Assembly (NCBI GenBank): GCA_007117055.1
Contig: SKHH01000067.1
Coordinates: 1-29,966, forward strand
Direction: 5' to 3'
Length of the DNA: 29,966 nucleotides
DNA from: Lishizhenia sp.
GTDB taxonomy: Bacteria; Bacteroidota; Bacteroidia; Flavobacteriales_D; Crocinitomicaceae
Of this stretch, positions 8,448 through 16,163 are shown piece after piece. Below the pieces are notes generated by a model that had not been told where the DNA came from, searched no databases, and saw only the letters and a program-made list of their open reading frames with translations. The number at the start of each line of letters is the position of its first letter. Positions within the stretch are counted from its first letter, which is position 1. Position numbers and translations under genes: made by a program.

Positions 8448-8861
8448 TTAAGTGCTTTTTAGAAGAAGAGCCTTGATAAACAAGGTAAGCCAACCGATTA
8501 ACATTAAACTTCCTCCTATTGGTGTTATCGGCCCTAAAATAGCTGAAATTTGGATACCTAAAAAGGGTAAAAACACTAATGCAAAAATGGAGAATGAAAA
8601 CAGGATGGTGCCATAGCAAATCATCCAGAAGTTAAATCGTAATAAAAAATCTAATTTCTCTCTAATTCCGGCAATGGCTAACATTCCGAGTCCATTATAA
8701 AACAAATACCGTACTCCTGTGTCAAACGAGTATGCATCCTGTTCCGATACACCTAACGTTTTTAATCCATGGGCTCCAAAAGCTCCAATAATGATTCCCG
8801 TAAAGACGAAAAATAATCCGGTTGTAATAAATCGTTTGGATTCTGTGTCTAATTTATTCAT
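8448..8861 (-). CDS. DUF423 family integral membrane protein
   Basis: A 137-residue protein with four hydrophobic segments: FITTGLFFVFTGIIIGAFGA, YLFYNGLGMLAIAGI, FWMICYGTILFSFSIFALV and ILGPITPIGGSLMLIGWLTL. The pattern GAFGAHGL near residue 30, a following YHxL/RYLFYNGLGM segment, and the PIGG loop before the last helix are typical of DUF423 (YwdK/YgdD type) proteins of the inner membrane, whose role is undefined. Its ATG overlaps the recN stop codon (ATGA arrangement), so the two genes are translationally coupled. It closes the leftward housekeeping operon. A gap of 120 bp separates it from pckA, and no obvious terminator is seen there. Confidence 0.85.
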   Translation of the reverse strand: MNKLDTESKRFITTGLFFVFTGIIIGAFGAHGLKTLGVSEQDAYSFDTGVRYLFYNGLGMLAIAGIREKLDFLLRFNFWMICYGTILFSFSIFALVFLPFLGIQISAILGPITPIGGSLMLIGWLTLFIKALLLKST

Positions 8862-10495
8862 TTCGCTAATAATTCTTTGGCATTTAAAATAGCAGCTTCA
8901 TTAATGGATGTTCCACTCATTAATTTAGCAATCTCCTCGATACGCTCCTCTCTGTTTAAGTTTGCGAACTCTGTTTTGATAACTCCTGCCGCTTCTTTTT
9001 TATCCACTTTTATATGATAGTTTCCTTTGCTGGCAACTTGTGGTAAATGGGTAATGGCTAGTAACTGCATATTGTCCCCCATTTTCTTTAACAATTGTCC
9101 TATTCGGTCGGCTACATCTCCAGATACACCCGTATCTATTTCATCAAAAATAACAGTCGGCAGCGATTTATGAGCAGATAACAAATAGTGCATGGCTAAC
9201 ATTAAGCGAGATAATTCTCCTCCGGAAGCTGCTTTTTCAATTGATTGTGGAGCGTGCCCTTTGTTGGGTGAAAATAATATTTTAACTAGGTCTATCCCGT
9301 TGGATGTAATTTCTTTTCTTTCAAAAGAGAATTCTATTGTTGTAGAGGGTAGTTTTAATTCTGCAAGTAATTCTTGAACTTGATAAGCAATTTTTTTGGC
9401 TGATGTTTGTCGTTGATTAGAAAGTTTGCTTACCAGTGTTACTAATTCTTTATGGTGTTGTTGAGCTTCTTTTTTCCAATGTTCAATTTGCTCTTCACTA
9501 CCTCCAATTGTTAAGCTTTTTTCATGCAATTCATGAGCTATTTGTGCTAATTCCTCTTCTGATGAACATTGGTGTTTTTTTAACATCGCATTGTAAGCGT
9601 CAAGTAAAGCAATATTGTTCTCCATTTCTAATGGATCCATTTCTAAGTCTGCTAGTTGATCTGAAGCTTCTTCTGCAATGTCATTTAGCTCGATTTGAGC
9701 TTCTTGAATTCGATTTAGTAAAATGTTTAACTTAGAATCTCCCTGATAACTCGTTTTTATAATCTTGGTAAGTTGATTATTTATTCCTTGTTCTTCTGTG
9801 ACGCTGTCAACAATTGAACGGTAACTATTTTTTATGTCTTCAATTTTTTCAAATCGTTGAAAATCCTCTTCAATTTGTGTATAGTTTATTTTCTCTAAGT
9901 TAAGCTTTTCTAACTCTTCTAGTTGAAAATGAATGAAGTCTAATTCAAGTGCATGTTTGGCCTTTTGTTCTTCAGCAGCTTTTATTTTTCTTTCTAAGGT
10001 TGTATAACGCTGATATAATTTTTCAATGTCATTTCTAAGTGTTCTTGTGTTTGCAAGTAAGTCTAAAAAATCTAATTGAAAGGAAGACTTCTTCAATTCA
10101 ACAGTGTGGTGTTGTGAATGAATGTGAATTAGGTGTTCGGCTAGTTCCTTGAGAACCTGAAGGGAAACAGGTGTGTCATTTATAAAAGCTCTAGATTTCC
10201 CTTTCGCACTAATTTCTCTTCTGATGATGGTTTCCTTGAAAAAATCCAAATCATTTGTTTCAAACCATTTTTGTAAATCAGGTGCCAAATCAAACTCAGC
10301 TTCTACTATGGTTTTTTTATCTGTATCTCGAATCACTGAGAAATCAGCACGCTCTCCAAGAATCAACCTCAATGCACCTAGCAAGATTGATTTTCCAGAA
10401 CCTGTTTCTCCTGTCAAAACGGTAAATCCAGGGTGTAATACTAGCTTTTCTCTTTCAATTAAAGCGAAGTTTTGAACAAAAAGATTTTTCAACAT
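8858..10495 (-). CDS. recN: DNA repair ATPase RecN
   Basis: A full-length RecN (545 residues; E. coli RecN is about 553), an SMC-like cytosolic ATPase that works on DNA double-strand breaks. The N-terminal Walker A is GETGSGKSILLGALRLILGE, followed by a typical RIIRREI-like segment (TIIRREISAKGKSRAFIND). Two coiled-coil arms occupy roughly residues 150-380. The C-terminal half carries the signature ASGGELSRLMLAMHYLL, Walker B TVIFDEIDTGVSG and the LLAITHLPQVAS switch segment. The first residues MLKNLFVQNFALIE fix the start. It begins 3 bp after the porD stop and overlaps the DUF423 gene, so it is inside the bamD-to-DUF423 operon. No SOS-type operator is visible, consistent with transcription from upstream. 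Confidence 0.96.
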   Translation of the reverse strand: MLKNLFVQNFALIEREKLVLHPGFTVLTGETGSGKSILLGALRLILGERADFSVIRDTDKKTIVEAEFDLAPDLQKWFETNDLDFFKETIIRREISAKGKSRAFINDTPVSLQVLKELAEHLIHIHSQHHTVELKKSSFQLDFLDLLANTRTLRNDIEKLYQRYTTLERKIKAAEEQKAKHALELDFIHFQLEELEKLNLEKINYTQIEEDFQRFEKIEDIKNSYRSIVDSVTEEQGINNQLTKIIKTSYQGDSKLNILLNRIQEAQIELNDIAEEASDQLADLEMDPLEMENNIALLDAYNAMLKKHQCSSEEELAQIAHELHEKSLTIGGSEEQIEHWKKEAQQHHKELVTLVSKLSNQRQTSAKKIAYQVQELLAELKLPSTTIEFSFERKEITSNGIDLVKILFSPNKGHAPQSIEKAASGGELSRLMLAMHYLLSAHKSLPTVIFDEIDTGVSGDVADRIGQLLKKMGDNMQLLAITHLPQVASKGNYHIKVDKKEAAGVIKTEFANLNREERIEEIAKLMSGTSINEAAILNAKELLAK

Positions 10496-10498
10496 GGG

Positions 10499-11413
10499 TT
10501 AAAGAATTTCTTGATACTTAGAGGCATTTGCTGGATCAATTCGTTTTAACAAATTAACCAAGTCTGTTTTTTGCTTTGTTTCAGCATCTTCAAATAAGCC
10601 TTTGATCTCGCGTTGCTTTGTTTGAACATAATTCATAACATTTACAGAGTTCGGACGAGCATTATTTACACTTGTTAGGTTTTGTAAAGCATTGTAAATG
10701 TTTGTTCTAGCTTTTTCTTGATTATCAAACATTTGATCTAGTCCTAATCTATGGTACTCGTAGAAGCAAGCGCGTAAAGGTCTAAATAATTCTTGTAGGG
10801 CGTTATCTACTAGCCAATATCTATTTGTTCGTCCTCTCTCATTACTTCTCCATCCTGATCCGCCACCACTTTGAGCTAAAACGACGATCTCTTGTGCTTT
10901 ATTAAAAAATCGTGTGCCTCCTTCCAGTGCAAAAGAATCGTAATCATATCCCATAATCATATACGCATAAAACGCCAAAATAGCAGTGAGGTTATCGCGA
11001 AATTGATTCGGGGCATATACCAATATGGCGTTTCTTTCAAATGAGAATTCAATGTCCTTGTCTAAAAAATTGAATAGCGGTGAATTATAGGTTGTGTTAA
11101 AAACGGGACGCGTTACTTGTACCTGTAATGTGGCTTTAAAACGACCAGGGGAGGGGACATCAACTATAGATAGCATCATAATACAATTGATTTTCTCCTC
11201 TACTTCAAACTTGTCTTTTGACCACGCGGTGTTATTTATCAACTCAAAAATAGTTCTTTCGAGTTCTTCAAATATTTCTTTCTCTGTGGTTGTTACGTCC
11301 AAGGCAGGGTCGCTTGTAACGGTTACTTGACAGTTTAATTCTTGACTATGAGAGACAACCGAAATCAGCAACAAAACTATTATTGATATATATTTTAGTT
11401 GACTTACTATCAT
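10499..11413 (-). CDS. porD: PorD-like type IX secretion protein (DUF4835)
   Basis: A 304-residue exported protein matching the DUF4835 family, annotated as T9SS protein PorD. A signal peptide (MIVSQLKYISIIVLLLISVVSHS) precedes the typical start QELNCQVTV. The middle contains FKATLQVQVTRPVFNTTYNSP, the conserved early core, followed by LTAILAFYAYMIMGYDYDSFALEGGTRFF, the clearest family hallmark. The C-terminal part carries basic helical segments. It is probably periplasmic or outer-membrane associated. The position between coaBC and recN is the usual one in Flavobacteriia. The window also encodes three proteins with T9SS sorting domains, consistent with an active system whose core genes lie elsewhere. 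Identification rests on remembered family features and synteny. Confidence 0.82.
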   Translation of the reverse strand: MIVSQLKYISIIVLLLISVVSHSQELNCQVTVTSDPALDVTTTEKEIFEELERTIFELINNTAWSKDKFEVEEKINCIMMLSIVDVPSPGRFKATLQVQVTRPVFNTTYNSPLFNFLDKDIEFSFERNAILVYAPNQFRDNLTAILAFYAYMIMGYDYDSFALEGGTRFFNKAQEIVVLAQSGGGSGWRSNERGRTNRYWLVDNALQELFRPLRACFYEYHRLGLDQMFDNQEKARTNIYNALQNLTSVNNARPNSVNVMNYVQTKQREIKGLFEDAETKQKTDLVNLLKRIDPANASKYQEIL

Positions 11414-11445
11414 TTTTTTATCCAGTTTACGGAGTTTACTTTTGG

Positions 11446-12642
11446 CTATTGGTTACTATAAATATACGAAATTATCTCATTCGCTATTTTATTTTTATTT
11501 GATAACTCAACTTTTTTCGAATTATTGTTTTTATCTAATAGTAATACTTTGTTGGTGTCATGTCCAAAACCAGCCCCTTCGTCTTCTAAGGTATTCATGA
11601 CAATGAAGTCCAGATTTTTACGAGTTAGCTTTTCACGAGCATGTTTTTCTCCATTTTGTGTTTCCAAGGCAAAACCGCATAGAAGTTGGTTGACGGTTTT
11701 ATTTTTTCCCGCCCAAGCCAATATATCAGGATTTTTGATAAGATGCAGCTCCATTTTCTCTTGACTTTTCTTTATTTTTTGTGCTTTCGTCTCAGCCGGA
11801 CGATAATCGGAGACTGCTGCTGCAAATATTCCAAGGTCTACAGAGGCAAAATGTTCTTGAACAGCTGCGAGCATTTCGAGCGCTGTTTTCACTTTAACGA
11901 TTGTTAACTTTTCATGATCTAGTATCTGTTGACTCGGACCACTAATTAATACGACTTCAGCTCCCTGATTGAGTGCTGACTTTGCCAAAGAATACCCCAT
12001 TTTACCAGAGGAATGATTTCCAATGAAGCGGACGGGATCAATTGCTTCATAAGTAGGTCCTGCGGTTATGAGTATTTTTTGTCCTTCGAGTTGTTTGGTA
12101 CAATAAAAATGAGTGGCAATATAGTCGAAAATAGTTGAAGGTTCAGCCATTCGACCCTTTCCTTCTAATCCACTAGCTAAAAAGCCCTCTTCAGCGGGAA
12201 TGACTTTTACATCGTGTTTTTCTAATAGGGCTAGGTTTTGTTTAGTCACTGGATGTGCGTACATGTCTAAATCCATTGCTGGACAGACTACTACTGGACA
12301 TTTTGCAGAGAAATAAGTGGCTAAAAGAAGGTTGTCACATCCACCATGAGACATCTTCGACAAGGTGTTAAGTGTTAGAGGAGCAATTACAAATAAATCT
12401 GCCCATTCTGCAAGCTTTACATGATTTTCCCATTCCCCGTTTTTTGAATTCCAAAACTCAACAGCAACAGGGTTCTGAGATAATGTCGCTAGCGTAAGCG
12501 GAGAAATAAAGTCTTTCGCTGATGGCGTCATAATGCACTTCACATGAGCATTATGCTGTACAAGACTTCGAACAAGTAAATTGATTTTATACGATGCAAT
12601 TCCTGCAGTAACCCCAATCAAGATATTTTTACCTTGGAGCAT
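11446..12642 (-). CDS. coaBC: Bifunctional CoaBC (PPC decarboxylase / PPC synthetase)
   Basis: A 398-residue two-domain enzyme of coenzyme A synthesis. The N-terminal flavodoxin-like decarboxylase (about 1-180) has the FMN-binding GVTAGIASYK, H74 in ENHVKLAEWAD (the E. coli His75 equivalent), and the loop GLEGKGRM. The C-terminal synthetase (about 188-398) has ITAGPTYEAIDPVRFIGNHS and the following SGKMGYSLA. Two decarboxylase residues differ from E. coli: the PAMN motif reads PAMDLDM (D124), and the ACG flap cysteine aligns with serine (ASG, S157). This may be normal for Bacteroidetes enzymes, as the rest is well kept. It sits 12 bp after rpoZ in the operon. Confidence 0.95.
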   Translation of the reverse strand: MLQGKNILIGVTAGIASYKINLLVRSLVQHNAHVKCIMTPSAKDFISPLTLATLSQNPVAVEFWNSKNGEWENHVKLAEWADLFVIAPLTLNTLSKMSHGGCDNLLLATYFSAKCPVVVCPAMDLDMYAHPVTKQNLALLEKHDVKVIPAEEGFLASGLEGKGRMAEPSTIFDYIATHFYCTKQLEGQKILITAGPTYEAIDPVRFIGNHSSGKMGYSLAKSALNQGAEVVLISGPSQQILDHEKLTIVKVKTALEMLAAVQEHFASVDLGIFAAAVSDYRPAETKAQKIKKSQEKMELHLIKNPDILAWAGKNKTVNQLLCGFALETQNGEKHAREKLTRKNLDFIVMNTLEDEGAGFGHDTNKVLLLDKNNNSKKVELSNKNKIANEIISYIYSNQ

Positions 12643-12654
12643 TTGAATGAGAGG

Positions 12655-12972
12655 TTATTCTTCTAATTTTCGCTGATAAATTTTGCCGTTTTGTAGCTCA
12701 TCAATTGCCATAGCAACGGGCTTTGGTAAACGCTCATAGAAACGAGAAATTTCAATTTGCTCTCTGTTTTCAAATATTTCTTCCAAATTATCTGTAGAGG
12801 AAGCAAATTCATTTAATTTACGAGTTAATTCCTCTTTTAAATCAACACTAATTTGGTTAGAACGTCTAGATAGCATAACGATAGACTCGTATACATTTCC
12901 TGTTTCTTTTTCTAACTCAACCACATCTCTTGTTACTGTGGTTCGATCTGCTTTACTATTTTTAAAGCTCAT
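12655..12972 (-). CDS. rpoZ: RNA polymerase omega subunit, Bacteroidetes type
   Basis: A 105-residue protein of the Bacteroidetes RpoZ/omega family, a small subunit that assists assembly of the RNA polymerase beta' subunit. The diagnostic segment is TTVTRDVVELEKETGNVYES, followed by IVMLSRRSNQIS, which corresponds to the omega core helix (classical form: ALVVAKRARQL). The C-terminal half is longer and more charged than in proteobacterial omega, as usual in this phylum, and ends with the KPVAMAIDEL segment. It lies between bamD (11 bp upstream) and coaBC (12 bp downstream), the usual order in Flavobacteriia, which supports the assignment. Confidence 0.88.
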   Translation of the reverse strand: MSFKNSKADRTTVTRDVVELEKETGNVYESIVMLSRRSNQISVDLKEELTRKLNEFASSTDNLEEIFENREQIEISRFYERLPKPVAMAIDELQNGKIYQRKLEE

Positions 12973-12983
12973 AATGCAATTAT

Positions 12984-13976
12984 TTAATAACTATACGTAC
13001 TCGACCTTTCTCTTTCGGCTCTTTGGTATATTTCCTCTGCTTTATTCAGAAGGGAAGAGCTCGGATAACGTTGTGCAAAGGTATAATATAATTTTAATGT
13101 TTCCTCAAGGTACTCCATTTTTTTCGTCGACGAAGCAGTCTGTGAACGATTATACATAGAAAGCATTTGCTCATATAAGTCAATTTCATCAGCCTCTTCT
13201 AACTCCCTTCCTGCTTTTTCAGAAATAATCAGAGCTTTATTGATGTATTTTGACATTTGAAATTCGGTACGGTATTTTTCGAAAATGTCCAAAACATGCT
13301 CCAAGCGTTCCTTTTTCTTACTGGGAACACTTCTGTTTGCTAAGGTATGTGCGTTTTCTAGTAACAAGAAAGCTACTTCAAGTCTGTATTCTGATCGAGG
13401 AAAATCTTCTAGAAAAGCTTCTGCAGATGCTACAGTGGCGCGAAATCGATCCATTTTTGCGTACATCATTACAGCATCGTATGCCTTTGTCTCAATTTTT
13501 AAACGAAGCTCGTCCATCAAAAGGTTACATGTGTCTACCTTTCTGCTATTCGGAAAGCGTTGAACAAAATATTGAAGTTCGTTAATAGCTGTTTCTGTGT
13601 CGGCTTGGTCAAGGCTAACGTCTGGAGAGTTATGAACAGCAGATAGTGCGGAATGATATACTGCGTCCTCTAGATATCTGCTTGTTGGGAAGCGATTTGC
13701 AAAATTACTGAAATAATATGCCGACATGTAAAAATCCCCCTGATTGAAATAGGTTTTACCTAGTTTGTAGTAAGAGGTTTCACCTTTTTGATCTTTTGGA
13801 AAGCGCTGATAAACTTGTTCATACAGGACAAGTGCACGATTGAACGAGCCGGATTCGTATAATTGTTCAGCTTTTTGAAACTTTTGTTCGTAATCATCTC
13901 CTTTCACAATTTTTCCATACTCACTGCAGCTGATAGTTATTGTAAATAAGAGTGTAAACCAAAATAATTTCTTCAT
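12984..13976 (-). CDS. bamD: Outer membrane assembly lipoprotein BamD
   Basis: A lipoprotein component of the BAM complex, which inserts beta-barrel proteins into the outer membrane. The frame is open to 14030, but the ATG at 13976 starts a lipoprotein signal (MKKLFWFTLLFTITISC, lipid-attached C17). A TACATTTG promoter element at 14028-14035 would overlap the longer start, so 330 residues is the better form. TPR-like repeats follow, visible in DDYEQKFQKAEQLYESGSFN, ALVLYEQVYQRFPKDQKGE, YYKLGKTYFNQGDFYMSAYY and FPTSRYLEDAVYHSALSA, the typical BamD N-terminal half. It is longer than E. coli BamD (about 245), as usual in Bacteroidetes. It heads the run bamD-rpoZ-coaBC-porD-recN-DUF423. Confidence 0.92.
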   Translation of the reverse strand: MKKLFWFTLLFTITISCSEYGKIVKGDDYEQKFQKAEQLYESGSFNRALVLYEQVYQRFPKDQKGETSYYKLGKTYFNQGDFYMSAYYFSNFANRFPTSRYLEDAVYHSALSAVHNSPDVSLDQADTETAINELQYFVQRFPNSRKVDTCNLLMDELRLKIETKAYDAVMMYAKMDRFRATVASAEAFLEDFPRSEYRLEVAFLLLENAHTLANRSVPSKKKERLEHVLDIFEKYRTEFQMSKYINKALIISEKAGRELEEADEIDLYEQMLSMYNRSQTASSTKKMEYLEETLKLYYTFAQRYPSSSLLNKAEEIYQRAERERSSTYSY

Positions 13977-14027
13977 AAAGCTCAGGGATCTATGTGTCGT
14001 AACGTAAAAATTCATTTTAAAGTATTG

Positions 14028-14035
14028 CAAATGTA
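14028..14035 (-). promoter_or_regulatory. Candidate -7 promoter element for the bamD operon
   Basis: Read leftward this is TACATTTG, an exact TAnnTTTG match. It would start transcription near 14021, giving a leader of about 45 nt before the ATG at 13976. This is an argument for that start over the longer frame beginning at 14030. No clear -33 TTTG is present. Confidence 0.4.
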
Positions 14036-14101
14036 ATACTTTTCGTGTCGAATTATTTATAGTTGAGGTAAAGACTTTATGAATTTAGCTTTTTTTGATT
14101 T

Positions 14102-14644
14102 TTATGAAATCATTTTGTAGCGCTTAAAAAAAGCTTCCCAATTCCAAATAAAGTTCTCTGTTACTTCATCTAATCGTTTTAAAAACAAAGGGTTGGGGTT
14201 GGACATGTTTCGAAAGTATTCGTCCTGATAGTTGTTTAGTTGGTACTTGTAAAAAATAGCTTTAGCCATCGCATAATGCATGTTTTTAGAAGGATGATTG
14301 ACTTTTGACATAAAAGACTGATAATCGAAGAGGTGTTTTTTAAACTCTTGTTCTGTAAGTTCAAATGCTTCGGCAAATTTTCTGATTACAGCGTCTTCCA
14401 ATCGATTGGCTTGCTGCGGCGGAAAACTGTCTCCCAAGTAAGAAAGGTTTGCAACTACTACAATCATTGTAAAGTGGCCGTCGTTGACCTCTGAGAGTTC
14501 TGGCTTTTTCTCAAAAGCGGCATCGTAGGTAATTAACTCCATTACTTCGTTAAAACCTTTGTCAATTACATTTAATACACCGTTGACAAATATATTGGCT
14601 AATTGATCATCAGATAATTTCTTCTTGAAAATTGTTTGTAGCAT
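14102..14644 (-). CDS. Conserved-looking protein of unknown function, 180 residues
   Basis: I do not recognise a named family. The 180-residue product is soluble and mostly helical, has no signal peptide or membrane segment, and is rich in aromatic residues. The ending reads LDEVTENFIWNWEAFFKRYKMIS. A motif KNMHYAMAKAIFYKYQLNNY lies near residues 119-138. The start MLQTIFKKKLSDDQLANIFV resembles cytosolic proteins, and normal codon use supports a real gene. It is the first leftward gene after the divergent gap and lies about 125 bp ahead of bamD (which has its own promoter-like motif). A TAATTTTG element is 26 bp upstream of the ATG. Position next to a possible replication-related sequence is noted, but no role can be inferred. 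Confidence 0.7.
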   Translation of the reverse strand: MLQTIFKKKLSDDQLANIFVNGVLNVIDKGFNEVMELITYDAAFEKKPELSEVNDGHFTMIVVVANLSYLGDSFPPQQANRLEDAVIRKFAEAFELTEQEFKKHLFDYQSFMSKVNHPSKNMHYAMAKAIFYKYQLNNYQDEYFRNMSNPNPLFLKRLDEVTENFIWNWEAFFKRYKMIS

Positions 14645-15039
14645 ATCGCTCGTTTTTGCCTAGTTTGTACAAAATTAGTCGCGCATTTACTTGTTTTTAC
14701 ATAAGACAGAAGAGTGTTTTCAACAGTTTTATTAACAAGTGGTTCTTTAGCTGTTTAAAAACAACACTCTTGATGTGGATAAGTTGTCTTTTTTCATTTT
14801 CCTAAATAGTCTTTTGATCCAGAATCGTAAAATATATAAGTTCGAACGTCCTATCATCTTAAAGTCCTACAGCGATTTACTCCATTTAACAGTTTATGAT
14901 ACCATTACTCATAGATTTTTTGATTTCGACTGGTTTAATAATTAATTTCACCTAAATTTTGAAAACAATAAGCATTGTAAATTGTCTTCTTTGTGATAAT
15001 TAGGTGCTATATAATACGTTGAAATGATTTGTTAGTGAA
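14645..15039. other. 395-bp divergent gap with DnaA-box-like cluster
   Basis: A noncoding stretch between a leftward block and the rightward RND operon. TGTGGATAA at 14774-14782 is an exact copy of the consensus DnaA box (reverse of TTATCCACA). TTTTCAACA (14717-14725) and TTATTAACA (14729-14737) each match it at 7 of 9 positions. AGAGTGTT (14711-14718) and AACACTCT (14763-14770) are a perfect 8-bp inverted repeat, extended by CAACAG/CTGTTT. AT-rich tracts follow (AAATATATAAG near 14830, TTTAATAATTAATTT near 14935). For transcription, TAATTTTG (complement of 14670-14677) fits a -7 element for the leftward gene, and TTTG (14990) with TACGTT (15015) is a weak candidate for the RND operon. The function of the box cluster is unproven. 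Confidence 0.4.
14670..14677 (-). promoter_or_regulatory. Candidate -7 promoter element for the 180-aa gene
   Basis: Read leftward this is TAATTTTG, an exact TAnnTTTG match 26 bp before the ATG at 14644. The leader would be about 19 nt. No TTTG -33 element is seen at the expected spacing. Confidence 0.35.
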
Positions 15040-16155
15040 ATGAAAGTAAGGCATTTTTTAATACTTGGTGGTTTTGTATTGCTATTAGGGTTGATTTATT
15101 ATCCAATTTTAGGTAATGAAGAAAAAGAAGAAAAAGTTTCGATAAAGGCGGTTCAGAATTTTGTTCCTGTTGTAAAGGTCATGAATAAATCACGACTTCA
15201 AACGCTTGTTTCTTATGGGCAGGTGTTACCGAATAATCAAATTGATGTTTCAATGGAAGTTCAAGGAGCGGTTCGTCAAGATAATAGATTGTTGAAGTCT
15301 GGTATGAACTTCAAGAAGGGGGAGCTACTCATACAGTTAGAACGTATTGAAGCTTTATATAATCTCTTAGGCAGGAGGAGCGCATTTGCAAACTTAGTAA
15401 GCGGAATTTTACCTGACATCTCAATTGATTTCCCAAATGAAAAACAAAAGTGGGAAGATTATTTAAATAAATTGGAACCTACTGAAATTCTGCCTGAGTT
15501 ACCGAGTTTAAACTCTAGAAAGGAACGACTTTTGGTTAATCAAAGAAATATTAATTCAGAGTTTTATGCTGTAAAGGCCCTAGAAAATCAACTTGAAAAA
15601 TATTTTTATTTTGCTCCTTTTGATGGAACAATTGTGTCAAGTGTTGTAGAGCCAGGTTCTATGGTTACTCCTGGAATGCGTGTTTTAACTATTGCGAAAA
15701 CGAATGATTACGAAGTTCGTGCTCCGATTTCACTAGCCCAGCTTGATTTATATAAAAATTCGGATGAAGTGATTTTTACATCATCGCATGGAGAACTTAT
15801 TGGTAAGGGTAAGTTCGAAAGGATCACTCGCTCAATCAATCAACAAACACAATCGGTGGATGCTTTTTTTTCGTTGAAACCGCATCCAGAAACAATGGTG
15901 TTTCAAGGTATGTTTTTGAATTTAAAGTTGGAAAGTGAGCTTTATGAGGAAAGCATGGCGATACCAGAAACTGCTATTAGAAACGGCATTGTTCAATTAT
16001 TGTCTGATAGTTTAATTGTAGAACGAAATGCAGATGTTATAGGGAATTTGAGAGATTCCGTTCTTATCAAAGGGATAGGGGATGAAGAGCTAATAGTTTT
16101 AGAACCAGTATCGCAATTTACCGATTCAACTAGATTTATTGGTGTTTTAAAATAG
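15040..16155 (+). CDS. RND efflux periplasmic adaptor (membrane fusion protein)
   Basis: A 371-residue HlyD/AcrA-type adaptor joining an inner-membrane RND pump to an outer-membrane channel. A single N-terminal anchor (MKVRHFLILGGFVLLLGLIYYPILG) lacks a lipobox, so it is membrane-tethered through this helix. The first lipoyl half is seen in VLPNNQIDVSMEVQGAVRQ followed by KSGMNFKKGELLIQLE. The second half is YFYFAPFDGTIVSSVVEPGS with MVTPGMRVLTIAK. Beta-barrel and membrane-proximal parts follow. The alpha-hairpin region between the halves is short and contains a proline-rich linker (about residues 120-175) instead of long coiled-coil arms. It is the first gene of the operon, 8 bp before the pump gene. 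The substrate is unknown. Confidence 0.88.
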   Translation: MKVRHFLILGGFVLLLGLIYYPILGNEEKEEKVSIKAVQNFVPVVKVMNKSRLQTLVSYGQVLPNNQIDVSMEVQGAVRQDNRLLKSGMNFKKGELLIQLERIEALYNLLGRRSAFANLVSGILPDISIDFPNEKQKWEDYLNKLEPTEILPELPSLNSRKERLLVNQRNINSEFYAVKALENQLEKYFYFAPFDGTIVSSVVEPGSMVTPGMRVLTIAKTNDYEVRAPISLAQLDLYKNSDEVIFTSSHGELIGKGKFERITRSINQQTQSVDAFFSLKPHPETMVFQGMFLNLKLESELYEESMAIPETAIRNGIVQLLSDSLIVERNADVIGNLRDSVLIKGIGDEELIVLEPVSQFTDSTRFIGVLK

Positions 16156-16163
16156 TATTAGAA

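Noticed and set aside
9000..9010. Further DnaA-box-like site TTATCCACT inside recN (and one-mismatch boxes near 4905 and 21024)
   Set aside because: Isolated one-mismatch boxes within coding sequence are expected by chance in AT-rich DNA.
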